A stretch of DNA of 64,000 bases from NCBI RefSeq assembly GCF_013409065.1, contig NZ_JACBZP010000001.1, forward strand, positions 1,612,001-1,676,000. Reading direction: 5' to 3'. The DNA comes from Spelaeicoccus albus (lineage in GTDB: Bacteria > Actinomycetota > Actinomycetes > Actinomycetales > Brevibacteriaceae). Under the pieces are notes generated by a model that saw nothing but the letters and a program-made list of their open reading frames with translations, searched no databases and was not told the DNA's origin. This document shows positions 50,720 to 60,310 of the stretch, piece after piece (positions within the stretch are counted from its first letter, which is position 1; each line of letters starts with the position of its first letter). The position numbers and the translations under genes were made by a program.

Positions 50720-51678
50720 TGCCCATCACGACAGCTGCAGTAGTAGGCAGCGGGTACATGGGCGGCGGCATCGCCCAAGTACTTGCCAAGGCCGGAATTC
50801 CGGTCGCCCTTGCCGATGCGTCGCCGGAACTGTCGGTGACGAACCTCGAGCGGCTGAAAGCCGAAGCGGGGAAATTCGAGGACGCCGGGCTGTTTCAGCC
50901 GGGCAGCGCCGAGACCATCGCCGCAAACCTCTCGGCCGCCGCATCGATCGAAGAAGCAGTGGCCGACGTCGACTACATCGCCGAAGCCGTCCCGGAAGTC
51001 TCATCGATCAAGGCCGACGTGCACACCCGCATCGACGCTGCCAAACGTTCCGATGCGATAGTCGGGTCGAATACTTCGACAATTCAAATCGAATCGATGA
51101 CGGGATCGTTCGCGGACGCCTCGACGTTCCTGGGTGTGCACTTTTCCAATCCGGCGCCCTTCATTCCGGGCGTTGAGATCATTGCGCATCCCGGAACCGC
51201 GCCGGACGTCGTCGATAGCGTGGCCGAGCTCGTCACCCGGGTCGGCAAACAAGGCGCGCGTATCAAGGACAACCCCGGTTTCGTGCTCAACAGACTGCAA
51301 TACGTCTTGTTCAAGGAAGCCATCGAGATCGTCGACGAGGGGATCGCTTCGGCCGAGGACGTGGACATGATCGTGTCGACGACCTTTGGATTCCGCACGC
51401 CGTTCTTCGGCCCGTTCGTCATTGCCGACATGGCCGGGCTCGACGTGTACAAGTTCTGCTTCGACGAGCTCGAGCCGCATTTCGGCGACAAGTTCGCCCC
51501 GCCGAAGATGCTCACCGATCTGGTGGCCTCCGGAAAGCTCGGCACGAAGAGCGGTGGTGGGTTTACTGAGCTGGACGGCGACCAGACGGACGAGTTGATC
51601 GCCTACCGGAACAAGGCCTACGCCAAGCTTTCCGAACTTCTCGCCGAGCTCGGTCCGCCGCCCACGGCGACGAAGTAA
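50719..51678 (+). CDS. 3-hydroxyacyl-CoA dehydrogenase-family NAD dehydrogenase, unusual partner in the operon
   Basis: 319 residues; start overlaps derI stop (TGATG). N-terminal Rossmann motif GSGYMGGGIAQVLAKAG, then AEAVPEVSSIKADV, the active-site GVHFSNPAPFIPGVEII with its His, and KDNPGFVLNRL before a C-terminal helical domain with GLDVYKF. The family includes hydroxyacyl-CoA, L-gulonate and carnitine dehydrogenases. In this operon it more likely oxidises a hydroxyacid or sugar acid than an acyl-CoA. No role is known for such an enzyme in the described tetritol pathway. Confidence 0.8.
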   Translation: MPITTAAVVGSGYMGGGIAQVLAKAGIPVALADASPELSVTNLERLKAEAGKFEDAGLFQPGSAETIAANLSAAASIEEAVADVDYIAEAVPEVSSIKADVHTRIDAAKRSDAIVGSNTSTIQIESMTGSFADASTFLGVHFSNPAPFIPGVEIIAHPGTAPDVVDSVAELVTRVGKQGARIKDNPGFVLNRLQYVLFKEAIEIVDEGIASAEDVDMIVSTTFGFRTPFFGPFVIADMAGLDVYKFCFDELEPHFGDKFAPPKMLTDLVASGKLGTKSGGGFTELDGDQTDELIAYRNKAYAKLSELLAELGPPPTATK

Positions 51679-51704
51679 TCCATTCCACGACGTAAGGACA
51701 CATC

Positions 51705-52481
51705 ATGAGCACAGCAGCAGCGTTCCCGGCCGAGCGGACCGCTTTGGTCACCGGGGCGGCGTCCGCACGCGGTATCGGCCGCGTGACCGCCGAACGACTG
51801 GCCGGCGACGGTTGGGCCGTCGCGATTGCGGATCTGGACGGCTCCGCCTCCAAGGAAGTGGCGGCCGAGATCAGCGACACGTACGGCGTCAAGACCTTCG
51901 GGGTCGGCATGAACGTGGCCGATGTCGACCAAGTGAACGCCGGCATCGACGACATCGAGGCCAACCTGCCCCAACTTGTCGCAGCAGTGAACATCGCGGG
52001 AATTTCGAATCCGACGCCCTATCTCGACATCACGCCTGCCGAATGGGACCTCGTCATGGCCGTGAACCTGCGCGGGCCGCACTTTGTGACCCAGCGGTCG
52101 GCGCGGTCGATGGTGAAGAACGGCGTCGGGCGTATCGTCAACATCTCCTCATGCTCGGCACCGATGGGCGGAGGCACTTATTCAAAGACTGCGTACTCCA
52201 CGGCAAAGGCCGGCATCGAGGGCCTCACCCGTGCCACGGCACGCGAACTCAGCCCGATGGGAATCACCGTCAACGCCGTCGCGCCGGGCCCGATCGACAC
52301 CGACATCATGGGCGGGACTCTCAGCGACGAACGTAAGGTGGAGCTGGCCGCCGGCCTGCTGGTGGGACGCGTCGGCACGCAAGCCGATATCGCGTCCATG
52401 ATCAATTACCTGGTGAAAGAGGAGACCTCGTTCATCACGGGACAAACGTACGACGTCAACGGCGGTCTGCAGTTCCGGTGA
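51705..52481 (+). CDS. Short-chain dehydrogenase/reductase, second polyol dehydrogenase candidate
   Basis: 258 residues; ATG with AAGGA six nt upstream. Nucleotide motif TGAASARGIG (16-25) has two residues more than the usual TGxxxGIG, and the catalytic residues are S149, Y164 and K168. C-terminal TGQTYDVNGGLQF is typical. Its place between the kinase, isomerases and regulator suggests oxidation of a C4 polyol or a sugar acid, duplicating or complementing the dehydrogenases at 3-5 kb. Substrate not known. Confidence 0.8.
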   Translation: MSTAAAFPAERTALVTGAASARGIGRVTAERLAGDGWAVAIADLDGSASKEVAAEISDTYGVKTFGVGMNVADVDQVNAGIDDIEANLPQLVAAVNIAGISNPTPYLDITPAEWDLVMAVNLRGPHFVTQRSARSMVKNGVGRIVNISSCSAPMGGGTYSKTAYSTAKAGIEGLTRATARELSPMGITVNAVAPGPIDTDIMGGTLSDERKVELAAGLLVGRVGTQADIASMINYLVKEETSFITGQTYDVNGGLQFR

Positions 52482-52545
52482 CCCCGCGCGCCCGGCACGC
52501 CGGGCTGCCCGGACAGCGAACCGTTCGACTGACAAAGGGGGCGCC

Positions 52546-53304
52546 GTGCTCATTGCGACAAGCCTGAAGATGTATTTCGGGTACCGGCAAACGCTCGACT
52601 GGGTGCGAAGTGTGGCCGAAATCGCCCGCGAGAGCCCGGCGGTGCAAGCCGGCGGGGTCGAGCTTGCCGTCCTGCCGGGCTTCCCGGCGTTGGAAGGCGC
52701 GGCGTCCGCATTGCGCGGAACGCCCGTGACCTACGGCGCGCAAAACCTGGCGTTTGCCGATTCGGGCGCTTTTACGGGCGAGGTGAGCGGTCGGATGCTT
52801 GCCGAACTCGGTTGCACGTATGTGGAGATCGGGCATGCCGAGCGACGTTCGTTGTTCGGCGAGACTCTCGATGTGGTGCGGGCCAAAACCGCGACGGCGT
52901 ACCGGGCCGGTCTGACGCCGATCCTGTGCGTCGGCGAGACCGAGAAAGGTGACCCGGGCAAGGCGGCCGACATCTGCAAGGGGCAGATTGCCGATGCGCT
53001 CGGCGATCAGGATCGAACGAGTGGCGACAAGCGCCTGGTCGTGGCCTACGAACCGGTGTGGGCCATTGGCGCCCCCGCGCCGGCCGGCGCGGACCATATT
53101 CGAGCCGTGTGCAGCGGTCTGAAGGCCTTCATTGCCGAATTGACCGGAATTCGCGGCACGATAATCTACGGTGGAAGTGCGCGTGTGGGTCTACTGTCCC
53201 AGTTGGCCGGCGAAGCGGATGGCCTGTTCCTGGGCAGATTCGCTCACGATCCGGGCGCGGTGAGAAGGATTGTCGATGAGGCGGGAGACGGACATGGTCA
53301 GTAA
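52546..53304 (+). CDS. lerI: Triose-phosphate isomerase-like enzyme (L-erythrulose 1-phosphate isomerase type)
   Basis: 252 residues from GTG 52546 with AAAGGGGG upstream. TIM residues are K8 (SLKMY in place of NWKMN), H97 (EIGHAERR), E169 (AYEPVWAIG) and IIYGGSARVG for the phosphate. The Ser change before K8 and the altered loop set it apart from glycolytic TIM. Beside derK and derI it fits the LerI/EryH branch that turns L-erythrulose 1-phosphate into D-erythrulose 4-phosphate. Its end overlaps the gntR start. Confidence 0.75.
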   Translation: MLIATSLKMYFGYRQTLDWVRSVAEIARESPAVQAGGVELAVLPGFPALEGAASALRGTPVTYGAQNLAFADSGAFTGEVSGRMLAELGCTYVEIGHAERRSLFGETLDVVRAKTATAYRAGLTPILCVGETEKGDPGKAADICKGQIADALGDQDRTSGDKRLVVAYEPVWAIGAPAPAGADHIRAVCSGLKAFIAELTGIRGTIIYGGSARVGLLSQLAGEADGLFLGRFAHDPGAVRRIVDEAGDGHGQ

Positions 53305-54007
53305 GACGAAAGCGCCGGCGGGCGGCCGACCGCCGTTGGCCCGGCGTAGCCTCTCCGACAGCGTGTACGACGCCGTCCTGGCCATGCTCATGGACAGGCA
53401 ACTCGAACCCGACGATTCCTTGAGCATTGACGGACTGGCGCGCGAACTCGGGGTGTCCCCGACACCGGTGCGGGAGGCGCTGGCCCGGCTGGAGGCGCCC
53501 GGACTTGTCCGCCGGACGGCGCTCAAGGGCTACCGGGTGGCGCCGCTCTTGACGGAGAGCGAGTTGCGCGACCTGATGGAGGCCCGACTGGTTCTCGAGC
53601 CGGTACTGGCCGCGCGCGCCTGCGAGCGGTCGACTCCCGAGTTCATTGCCGAACTGGAGCGCTTGATGGAATCCCAGGATCACGCCGGGCGCGGGCCGAG
53701 CTTTGAAAACTATCAGGATTTCCTCCGCTCGGACGAAGCTTTCCACGCCGCCATCGCCGAGCAATCCGGCAACCAATTCCTCGGCACCGCGTATACGGCA
53801 CTGGGCGGCCAGGTGCAACGGTTCCGACTCTTTGCCGGACAAGGCGTCATCGACGCCGAACAGGCGGTCGCCGAACATCAAGGAATCTTCGAGGCCATGC
53901 GCGGCGGCTCGCCCGACGAGACCGCGGAGGCCATGCGCACGCATTTGACGAACGTGGCCGATCGCGCCGCCGACGAACTCGCCGAGATCAGGCAAAACGA
54001 GGGGTAA
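53294..54007 (+). CDS. GntR/FadR-type (FCD domain) regulator
   Basis: 237 residues from ATG 53294 (GGGAG upstream), inside the 3' end of the TIM-like gene. Winged helix-turn-helix LSDSVYDAVLAMLMDRQLEPDDSLSIDGLARELGVSPTPVREALARLEAPGLV, then an all-helical FCD ligand domain (FHAAIAEQSGNQFLGTAY; HQGIFEAMRGGSPDETAEAMRTHL). Last gene of the kinase-isomerase operon; probably binds the palindrome at 48433 and related CCTATAGG sites, with a sugar-phosphate or acid as effector. Target range is inference. Confidence 0.9.
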   Translation: MVSKTKAPAGGRPPLARRSLSDSVYDAVLAMLMDRQLEPDDSLSIDGLARELGVSPTPVREALARLEAPGLVRRTALKGYRVAPLLTESELRDLMEARLVLEPVLAARACERSTPEFIAELERLMESQDHAGRGPSFENYQDFLRSDEAFHAAIAEQSGNQFLGTAYTALGGQVQRFRLFAGQGVIDAEQAVAEHQGIFEAMRGGSPDETAEAMRTHLTNVADRAADELAEIRQNEG

Positions 54008-54040
54008 TCGGCAACCCGCGCTCACGCAGGCTGGTGCCGC

Positions 54041-55066
54041 TCAGTCGAGCCGGCGCCGTTGTTTGGCCCGAAAAGCCTCGGTGTCGAAGACTTCCGGATT
54101 CAACGTCGTCTCGGGACGACGTCCGTGCGCCACCTCGATAATGGCCCCGAGCGCCGATGACGACACGGCACGGGTGAAATCGTCGGTCCAGTTGAGCGAG
54201 TGCGGCGCCAGCGTGACGTTGTCGAACGACAAGAGCTCATCGTCGGCCGCGATCGGTTCGGGATCGAAGACATCGAGACCGGCGCCGCTGATTTTCCCGT
54301 CGCGCAAGGCCGTGCGCAGTGCTTCCTGATCGATCAGTGCACCGCGACCCATATTGACGATGAATGCGGACTGCTTCATCAGCGCCAGCTTGCCGGCATC
54401 GACGAGGTGCCGGCTGGATGCGTTCAGCGAGGCGGTGACGACCACGTAGTCCGATTGGCGCAGCAGATCGTCCAGCTCGACCATTCGCACGCCGAGTGCG
54501 TCCGCGGCGCGGCTGTGCCCGCTGCGATTGGTGCCAAGTACCGTCATTCCGAGCGGGGCGAGGAGTTTTGCCAATTCGGACCCGACCGACCCGAATCCGA
54601 CGATGCCGACCGTCTTGCCGTCGAAAGCGGCGCCGCGGAAATCTTCGCGCTCGTCCCACCGGCCGGTGCGGGTGATGTGATCCTTCATCCGCAGCTTGTG
54701 GCCGACGGCCAGCAGCATGGTCAGCGAGGCAAGCGCGAGCGGACGGCGGATTGCTCCGGAAGTGTTTGTGACGGCAACGCCCGCATGGGTGCACGCTTCC
54801 ACGTCGATTGTCTCGTAGCCGGCACCGAATCGCGCGATGAGCTCGAGGTCGTCGGCGGCAGCGACGGTCTCGGCGTCGAACGTGATGTGGCCCAGCGACA
54901 GGACCGCCGCGACGCCGTTCAAATCCTCCGGCGGAATCGGGTCGAGATACCTGGCCAGCACATGCCAGGGGATGCCTGCGTCGTCGAGTCGGCCGAGGCC
55001 TAAATTTCCGAAGATCGTCCCGCCGTCCGGACGTGCCGAATCGGCGGTGAGTGCGGTACGAAACAT
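54041..55066 (-). CDS. D-2-hydroxyacid dehydrogenase, NAD-dependent
   Basis: 341 residues from ATG 55066 (GGGGAG five nt upstream); a GTG at 55093 is less likely. NAD fold GIVGFGSVGSELAKLL; catalytic Arg in NMGRGALID, Glu in DVFDPEPI and His in LAPHSLNW are present. Family members reduce 2-oxoacids or oxidise D-2-hydroxyacids (glycerate/erythronate-like). It is convergent with gntR, and a TATAGGATAT site lies 34 nt upstream. With the neighbouring sugar-acid genes it may act on a C4 or C3 sugar acid. Confidence 0.85.
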   Translation of the reverse strand: MFRTALTADSARPDGGTIFGNLGLGRLDDAGIPWHVLARYLDPIPPEDLNGVAAVLSLGHITFDAETVAAADDLELIARFGAGYETIDVEACTHAGVAVTNTSGAIRRPLALASLTMLLAVGHKLRMKDHITRTGRWDEREDFRGAAFDGKTVGIVGFGSVGSELAKLLAPLGMTVLGTNRSGHSRAADALGVRMVELDDLLRQSDYVVVTASLNASSRHLVDAGKLALMKQSAFIVNMGRGALIDQEALRTALRDGKISGAGLDVFDPEPIAADDELLSFDNVTLAPHSLNWTDDFTRAVSSSALGAIIEVAHGRRPETTLNPEVFDTEAFRAKQRRRLD

Positions 55067-55099
55067 ACTGGCTCCCCAATCGATAGCTGTCACGCTGTC

Positions 55100-55107
55100 A
55101 CTATAGG
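55100..55107. promoter_or_regulatory. CTATAGG motifs in the 54-55 kb divergent promoter region
   Basis: CACTATAGGATATAG (core 55100-55107) sits 34 nt upstream of the hydroxyacid dehydrogenase start; a weaker half-like site GATCCTATTTTC begins at 55153 nearer the MFS gene. Both resemble the derK and FMN-dehydrogenase sites, suggesting joint control of the divergent pair. Confidence 0.45.
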
Positions 55108-55283
55108 ATATAGCAAACGCTGCCGCAGCCTGCAGTCCGTTCCTTGATCGTGGATCCTATTTTCTGTATTATCAGTCTCGGCTTGATGTGAGCCGCCTCA
55201 CCGCAAACGACGGGAATACCGTCGGCGACGCATGCGCGCACAAGCCGGGCGACGCCAGGCACGTGTAACTCAAGGGGGAGAGA

Positions 55284-56636
55284 ATGACGGATAAATTGGG
55301 CCGTGGAGCGGACGTGGCCGCGCCCCGGCAAAAAGTGCGGTACGCAATCCTTGCTTGGTTCCTCATCGGCGGCATCATCAACTACGTTGATCGCTCGGCA
55401 CTATCCATTGCGGCGCCGAAGATGATCGACGAACTCTCGTTCTCCAATGTCGATATCGGCATTCTCGGATCCGCATTCTCATGGGCGTACGCCATCATGC
55501 AGTTGCCGGCCGGATGGCTGATCGACCGCTACGGCGTCAAGATCGTCTTCAGTGCGGGCCTGCTGGTGTGGAGCGTTGCCGAATTCTTCACCGGATTTGC
55601 CTCAATGCTCTGGGTGTTCATCCTGCTCCGGCTGCTGCTCGGCGTCGGCGAGTCGCCCTGCATGCCGTCGTCGGCCAAAGCGACGTCCTTTTGGTTCCCG
55701 GCTCGCGAACGCGGATTCGCCTCAAGCATCTGGGATTCGGCGTCGAAATGGGCACCCGCCTTTGCCCCGGCCCTGCTGACCGCGATCATGCTGATGTTCG
55801 GCTGGCGCGAGATGTTCGCCGTCACCGGTGTCGCGGGCATCATTTTCGCCGTGATCTTCTACTTCTTCTACAAGAACCCGGATAAATCTCGCGCGTTGAA
55901 AAAGCCCGAACGCGACTACATCATCGCGGGCGGCGGAGGCGTCGAGCACACCGCCGACACCAAGACCACGACGAAGGAATATCTGGCGCTGTTCCGGTTC
56001 CGTGCCACGTGGGGCATGATGCTCGGGTACTTCTGTACGATCTGGATCTGGAACATCTACCTCGTCTTTCTGCCGTTGTATCTGCTCCACGCCTTCGACA
56101 TCACGTTGGCCCAGATGGGCGTGCTCGCCGGCATCCCATGGATCGGCGGTGCCGTCGGCGAGCTGATCAGCGGCTACATCACCAAGACTATTGCCGCGCG
56201 AGGTATTACCTCGTCGTTCCATTCCAAGCGCATCGTCATTGCGATCTGCGCGGTAGCCGCGGGCGTTTGCGTCGTCATCGTCCCGTTCAACCACTCGCTT
56301 CCGGTGGCGATCGGGCTACTCACGATCTCACTCGCCTTCATCGCGAGCATCACCGGAAACGCCTGGGGTCTGGCCGGCGACGTCGCGCCTGCCTCCAAGG
56401 TCGCCTCGCTCGGCGGTTTGCAGAATTTCGGGGGCTACTTCGGCGGGACTTTCTCGCCGATCCTCGCCGGATTTATCGTCGACTCAACCGGTTCCTACTC
56501 GCTGGCGTTCATCAGCGGCGGAATCATCGCGGCGTGCGCGGCCCTGTGCTATCTGCTCATTTTGCGCAAGCCGATCTCGTCCGAGGACTGGAAGAAGGCG
56601 CTGAAGCGCAATACCGTCGCCGGGTCGGCAAGCTAA
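55284..56636 (+). CDS. MFS transporter, ACS family (sugar-acid/galactonate-like)
   Basis: 450 residues, 12 helices; ATG with AGGGGGAGAG upstream. NYVDRSALSIAAPKMIDELSFSNVDIGILGSAFSWAYAIMQLPAGWLIDR is the anion:cation symporter pattern (D-galactonate, glucarate and hexuronate carriers), and loop 4-5 is ARERGFASSIWDSASKWAPAF. First gene of a run with an alcohol dehydrogenase, a rhamnonate-dehydratase-like enzyme and a second MFS carrier. Likely a proton symporter for a sugar acid. Confidence 0.85.
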   Translation: MTDKLGRGADVAAPRQKVRYAILAWFLIGGIINYVDRSALSIAAPKMIDELSFSNVDIGILGSAFSWAYAIMQLPAGWLIDRYGVKIVFSAGLLVWSVAEFFTGFASMLWVFILLRLLLGVGESPCMPSSAKATSFWFPARERGFASSIWDSASKWAPAFAPALLTAIMLMFGWREMFAVTGVAGIIFAVIFYFFYKNPDKSRALKKPERDYIIAGGGGVEHTADTKTTTKEYLALFRFRATWGMMLGYFCTIWIWNIYLVFLPLYLLHAFDITLAQMGVLAGIPWIGGAVGELISGYITKTIAARGITSSFHSKRIVIAICAVAAGVCVVIVPFNHSLPVAIGLLTISLAFIASITGNAWGLAGDVAPASKVASLGGLQNFGGYFGGTFSPILAGFIVDSTGSYSLAFISGGIIAACAALCYLLILRKPISSEDWKKALKRNTVAGSAS

Positions 56637-56691
56637 CGGCGCGGTCCCCCGTGCGGACCCATCGTCCACCCGCCCACACATAAGGAACACA

Positions 56692-57720
56692 ATGCGATCT
56701 CTCGTCCTGACGGACTTCGACGCCTTGAGCGTCGAGACTCGCCCGACTCCCGAACCCGGGGACGGCGAGGTACTCCTGCGCGTGCTCGCCACCGGGATCT
56801 GCGGGTCCGACGTGCACGGCTACACCGGTGAGAACGGGCGCCGGTCCCCGGGCCAGATCATGGGCCACGAATCCGTCGGACGCGTTGCCGCACGAGGGCC
56901 GGACGTCACGGAGCCGGAGATCGGCGTACTTGCCACCTTCAATCCCGTCGTCGTGCCGGTCTCGCAGGCGAGCGTCTTCGAGGGGCGCGAACAGCATTGC
57001 CCGGACAAGACGGTGATCGGCGTTGCACCGGAAGTGCCCGCCGCATTTGCCGACTGCGTACTGGTGCCTGCCCGGAACATCGTGCCGCTACCGGAAACGA
57101 TGCCACCGCATTACGGCGCATTGATCGAGCCGATCGCCGTGGCCTTGCACGCCGTCCGCCGGGCCCTCACGCCGGCGGACGACCGCGTGCTCGTGGTCGG
57201 CGGCGGCCCGATCGGGCAATCCGCAGTCGTCGCGTTGACGAGCATGGGCGTCCGCTCGATCTACGTCAGTGAAGTCGACGCCGGACGCCGCGAGTTGTGC
57301 CGGCAGCTCGGCGGGACCGCGTTCGATCCGACGTCCGCGACTCCCGCCGAGCACCTCGCCGGACACGGCGGCCCCGTGCCGGTGGCCGTGGACGCCGTCG
57401 GGGTCACCCGCACGGTCGATGATGCGCTCGGCGCGACCGAACTCGGCGGCAGGGTCGCGTTAGTCGGAATGGGGTCGCCCCGACTGGATCTCGACGCCTT
57501 CCGCGTCAGCACGGCCGAACGCACGCTCACCGGGAGCTTTACGTATTCGATGGCCGATTTCCGCGATGCCGCCCGGTACGTGGGCGGGGCCCCCGAGCTT
57601 CTCGCGCACCTGATCAGCGAAGTCGTCACGCCCGATCGGGCCATGGCGGCGTTCGACACCCTCGCCCACGGCGCCCCGCCGGCGGGCAAGATCCTCGTCG
57701 ATTTCTCGGAAGACTCATGA
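56692..57720 (+). CDS. Medium-chain alcohol dehydrogenase lacking the structural zinc site
   Basis: 342 residues; ATG with AAGGAA upstream. Catalytic zinc site is present ([18 protein letters not shown]) and NAD motif GGGPIG, but the usual four-Cys structural-zinc lobe is changed: [23 protein letters not shown] keeps only one Cys. So it may hold just the catalytic zinc. The 3' end overlaps rhmD (ATGA). In this run it could oxidise a 2-keto-3-deoxy sugar acid at C4 or C5, or a polyol. Confidence 0.8.
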   Translation: MRSLVLTDFDALSVETRPTPEPGDGEVLLRVLATGICGSDVHGYTGENGRRSPGQIMGHESVGRVAARGPDVTEPEIGVLATFNPVVVPVSQASVFEGREQHCPDKTVIGVAPEVPAAFADCVLVPARNIVPLPETMPPHYGALIEPIAVALHAVRRALTPADDRVLVVGGGPIGQSAVVALTSMGVRSIYVSEVDAGRRELCRQLGGTAFDPTSATPAEHLAGHGGPVPVAVDAVGVTRTVDDALGATELGGRVALVGMGSPRLDLDAFRVSTAERTLTGSFTYSMADFRDAARYVGGAPELLAHLISEVVTPDRAMAAFDTLAHGAPPAGKILVDFSEDS

Positions 57721-58892
57721 CACCGACAATCACGTCCGTTCGCGCGTACACGGTTTCCGGCGGCGGCGCGGACTATCACGATCAAGGCACGGGACATTGG
57801 ATCGACGATCACATCGCCACGCCCATGTCGATCTACCCCGAATATCGGAAATCACGCCAGAGCTTCGGTTTGAACGTGCTCGGGACGCTCGTGGTCGTCC
57901 TCGAGGCCAGCGACGGCACCACCGGTTTCGCCGTCACCACGGGCGGTGAGCCGGCCGCCTTCATCGTCGAGAATCATTTGTCCCGCTTTGTCGAAGGCGC
58001 CGCCGTGACGAACATCGAACGGATCTGGGATCAGATGTACCGCTCGACGTTGTTCTACGGGCGCCGGGGCCTCGTGCTCAACGCAATCAGCGGCGTCGAC
58101 CTGGCGTTGTACGACCTGCTTGGCAAGGTGCGCGGCGAACCGGTCTACGCGACGCTCGGCGGCACCGTGCGCGACGAGCTCACGTTTTACGCCACCGGTG
58201 CGCGTCCGGACGTTGCGAAGTCCCTCGGCTTCGTCGGCGGCAAGATGCCGCTGCACCACGGCCCGGCCGAAGGACAGCAGGGGATGGCGGCGAACCTCGA
58301 TCTGCTGGGCCGGATGCGCGATGCGACGGGGGACGACTTCTGGCTGATGTACGACTGCTGGATGTCGCTCGACGTGGACTACGCCACCCGGCTGGCGCAT
58401 GCCGCGGCCGAGCTCGGCCTCAAATGGATCGAAGAGCCGCTCCCGCCCGACGACTACTGGGGGCACGCGGAGCTCCGCCGCCGGATGCCGTCCACCGTCC
58501 TGCTCACCTCGGGGGAACACGAGGCGACGCGGTGGGGTTTCCGCCAGCTTCTCGAAACGGGGGTCGACATCATCCAGCCGGACGTCGGCTGGTGCGGCGG
58601 TCTGACCGAGCTGCTCAAGATCAGCGCGCTGGCGGACGCGCACGGCACTCCGGTCGTTCCGCACGGCTCGTCGGTGTATTCGTACCATTTCGTGGTCACG
58701 CGGCCCGGAAGTCAGTTCACCGAATTCCTCATGATGGCGCCGGATGCGGGCGAAGTCGTCCCCATGTTCTCCCCGTTGCTGCTGGGCGAGCCGGTGCCGG
58801 AATCGGGCCGCCTGACGGTACCCGACCGCCCGGGCTTCGGCGTCGAGTTGAATCCGGATGTTCCGTTGCATCGACCGTACACGCGCACGTAA
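57717..58892 (+). CDS. rhmD: L-rhamnonate dehydratase-like enolase-superfamily enzyme
   Basis: 391 residues. It shows the rhamnonate dehydratase hallmarks [50 protein letters not shown], metal-binding YDCW, EEPLP and SGEHEAT and the general-base His in [12 protein letters not shown]. Length equals E. coli RhmD, which dehydrates L-rhamnonate (and related 6-carbon or C5 sugar acids) to a 2-keto-3-deoxy acid. Translationally coupled to the alcohol dehydrogenase and followed by an RhmT-like carrier, so the operon uses a sugar acid. The aldolase RhmA is absent from the window. Confidence 0.85.
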   Translation: MTPTITSVRAYTVSGGGADYHDQGTGHWIDDHIATPMSIYPEYRKSRQSFGLNVLGTLVVVLEASDGTTGFAVTTGGEPAAFIVENHLSRFVEGAAVTNIERIWDQMYRSTLFYGRRGLVLNAISGVDLALYDLLGKVRGEPVYATLGGTVRDELTFYATGARPDVAKSLGFVGGKMPLHHGPAEGQQGMAANLDLLGRMRDATGDDFWLMYDCWMSLDVDYATRLAHAAAELGLKWIEEPLPPDDYWGHAELRRRMPSTVLLTSGEHEATRWGFRQLLETGVDIIQPDVGWCGGLTELLKISALADAHGTPVVPHGSSVYSYHFVVTRPGSQFTEFLMMAPDAGEVVPMFSPLLLGEPVPESGRLTVPDRPGFGVELNPDVPLHRPYTRT

Positions 58893-58946
58893 CCGGCCCA
58901 AGGCCCGCGTCACACCAGAAACCCAGTAGTTTTTCGAGAGGAAATC

Positions 58947-60290
58947 ATGGCACCGAATATCAGGCGCGCCGAGCTCAGCCAGCTGGCGACCAAGAAGGTC
59001 TTCCGCAGGCTCATTCCATTCCTGCTGCTCATGTATGTCGTTGCGTTCTTGGACCGCAGCAACGTCGCATTCGCCGAGCAGGAGTGGAACGCGAATCTGG
59101 GCATGAGCACTGCCGCGTACGCGCTCGGCGCCGGCCTGTTCTTCGTCGGCTACGCGGTCTTCGAGGTACCGAGCAACCTGCTGATGCACCGTGTGGGCGC
59201 TCGCTGGTGGCTGGCCCGGATCATGGTCAGTTGGGGCATCGTCGCCACCCTCTTCATGTTCGTGCAGGGGCCGGTCAGCTTTTACGTGCTGCGACTGCTG
59301 CTCGGTATCACGGAAGCCGGCTTCTTTCCGGGCGTCATCCTCTATCTGACCTACTGGGTGCCGGCGCGTGACCTCAGCCGTGCGCGCGGCTACTTCTACG
59401 CCGGAATCGCGATCGCCGGCATCATCGGCAATCCACTGTCGGGAAGTTTGCTCGAGCTGGACGGGCTGCTCGGCATGCACGGGACGCAGTGGATGTTCCT
59501 GATCGAGGGCGTCATTGCGATCATCGTTGGAATCTGGTCGTTCTTCTTCCTGACCGACAAGCCGTCGGACGCCAAGTGGCTGCCCGAGGACGAACGCCGG
59601 GCACTGTCCGAGACGATAGCCGAGGAAGACACCGCAAAGTCCGAGGGGCACGGGCCGAAGAAGGCGTTGCGGGCCCTCGGTAACTGGCGGGTCTGGTACT
59701 TCTCGCTCATCTACTTCTGCATCCAGATCGCCGTGTACGGATTCACGTTCTTCCTGCCCACGCAAGTCACGGGCATCACGGGCCAGAAGCTCGGTTTCGC
59801 CGCCGCACTCGTCACAGCCATTCCCTGGGTGTTCTCGTTGATCGCCGTGGCGATTTTCCCGAAGCTGGCAGACAGGACGCGCAAGCACCGCCTGCTCTTC
59901 ACGGTGTTGCTGGCGGCGACGGCGGTCGGTCTGATCGCCTCCGGCGCACTGAGCGCTCATCCGGTGCTCGCCATTGGCGGATTGTCGCTGGCGGCCATCG
60001 GGTTCGTGGCGGCACAGCCCATATTCTGGACGCTGCCGACCGAATACATGACGGGCTACGCCGCGGCAGCCGGTATCGCGCTGATCAATTCGCTCGGCAA
60101 CCTCGGCGGCTTTCTGGCACCGATCATGCGCAATGCGTTCAAGTCCTCCATCGGCCCGAATGCGGGCACATATTCGCTTGCGGCCGGCGCGATCCTGGCG
60201 GCCATCCTGTTCGCATTGACCGGCGTGTTCAGGAAGGCGAACACCGTCGAGTCCGGCGAGGCCGAGACGCTCCGACGAGTTGACGGCTAG
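58947..60290 (+). CDS. MFS transporter, ACS family (RhmT-like)
   Basis: 447 residues, 12 helices; ATG with GAGAGGAAATC upstream. LLLMYVVAFLDRSNVAFAEQEWN, VPSNLLMHRVGARWWLARIM and LLGITEAGFFPGVILYLTYWVPA are the tartrate/rhamnonate carrier pattern. Directly follows rhmD (54 nt) and is the better candidate for sugar-acid import with it; the first MFS gene may serve a second substrate. C-terminus ends with a polar tail. Confidence 0.85.
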   Translation: MAPNIRRAELSQLATKKVFRRLIPFLLLMYVVAFLDRSNVAFAEQEWNANLGMSTAAYALGAGLFFVGYAVFEVPSNLLMHRVGARWWLARIMVSWGIVATLFMFVQGPVSFYVLRLLLGITEAGFFPGVILYLTYWVPARDLSRARGYFYAGIAIAGIIGNPLSGSLLELDGLLGMHGTQWMFLIEGVIAIIVGIWSFFFLTDKPSDAKWLPEDERRALSETIAEEDTAKSEGHGPKKALRALGNWRVWYFSLIYFCIQIAVYGFTFFLPTQVTGITGQKLGFAAALVTAIPWVFSLIAVAIFPKLADRTRKHRLLFTVLLAATAVGLIASGALSAHPVLAIGGLSLAAIGFVAAQPIFWTLPTEYMTGYAAAAGIALINSLGNLGGFLAPIMRNAFKSSIGPNAGTYSLAAGAILAAILFALTGVFRKANTVESGEAETLRRVDG

Positions 60291-60310
60291 GAGCGACGAG
60301 GACTGTCGTC

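Noticed and set aside
57852-59960. Very long open frame (702 codons) on the minus strand
   Set aside because: Antisense to the rhamnonate dehydratase-like and MFS genes, low-complexity charged composition (Arg, Asp, Glu, His, Gln), no family motif; a codon-bias shadow in high-GC DNA.
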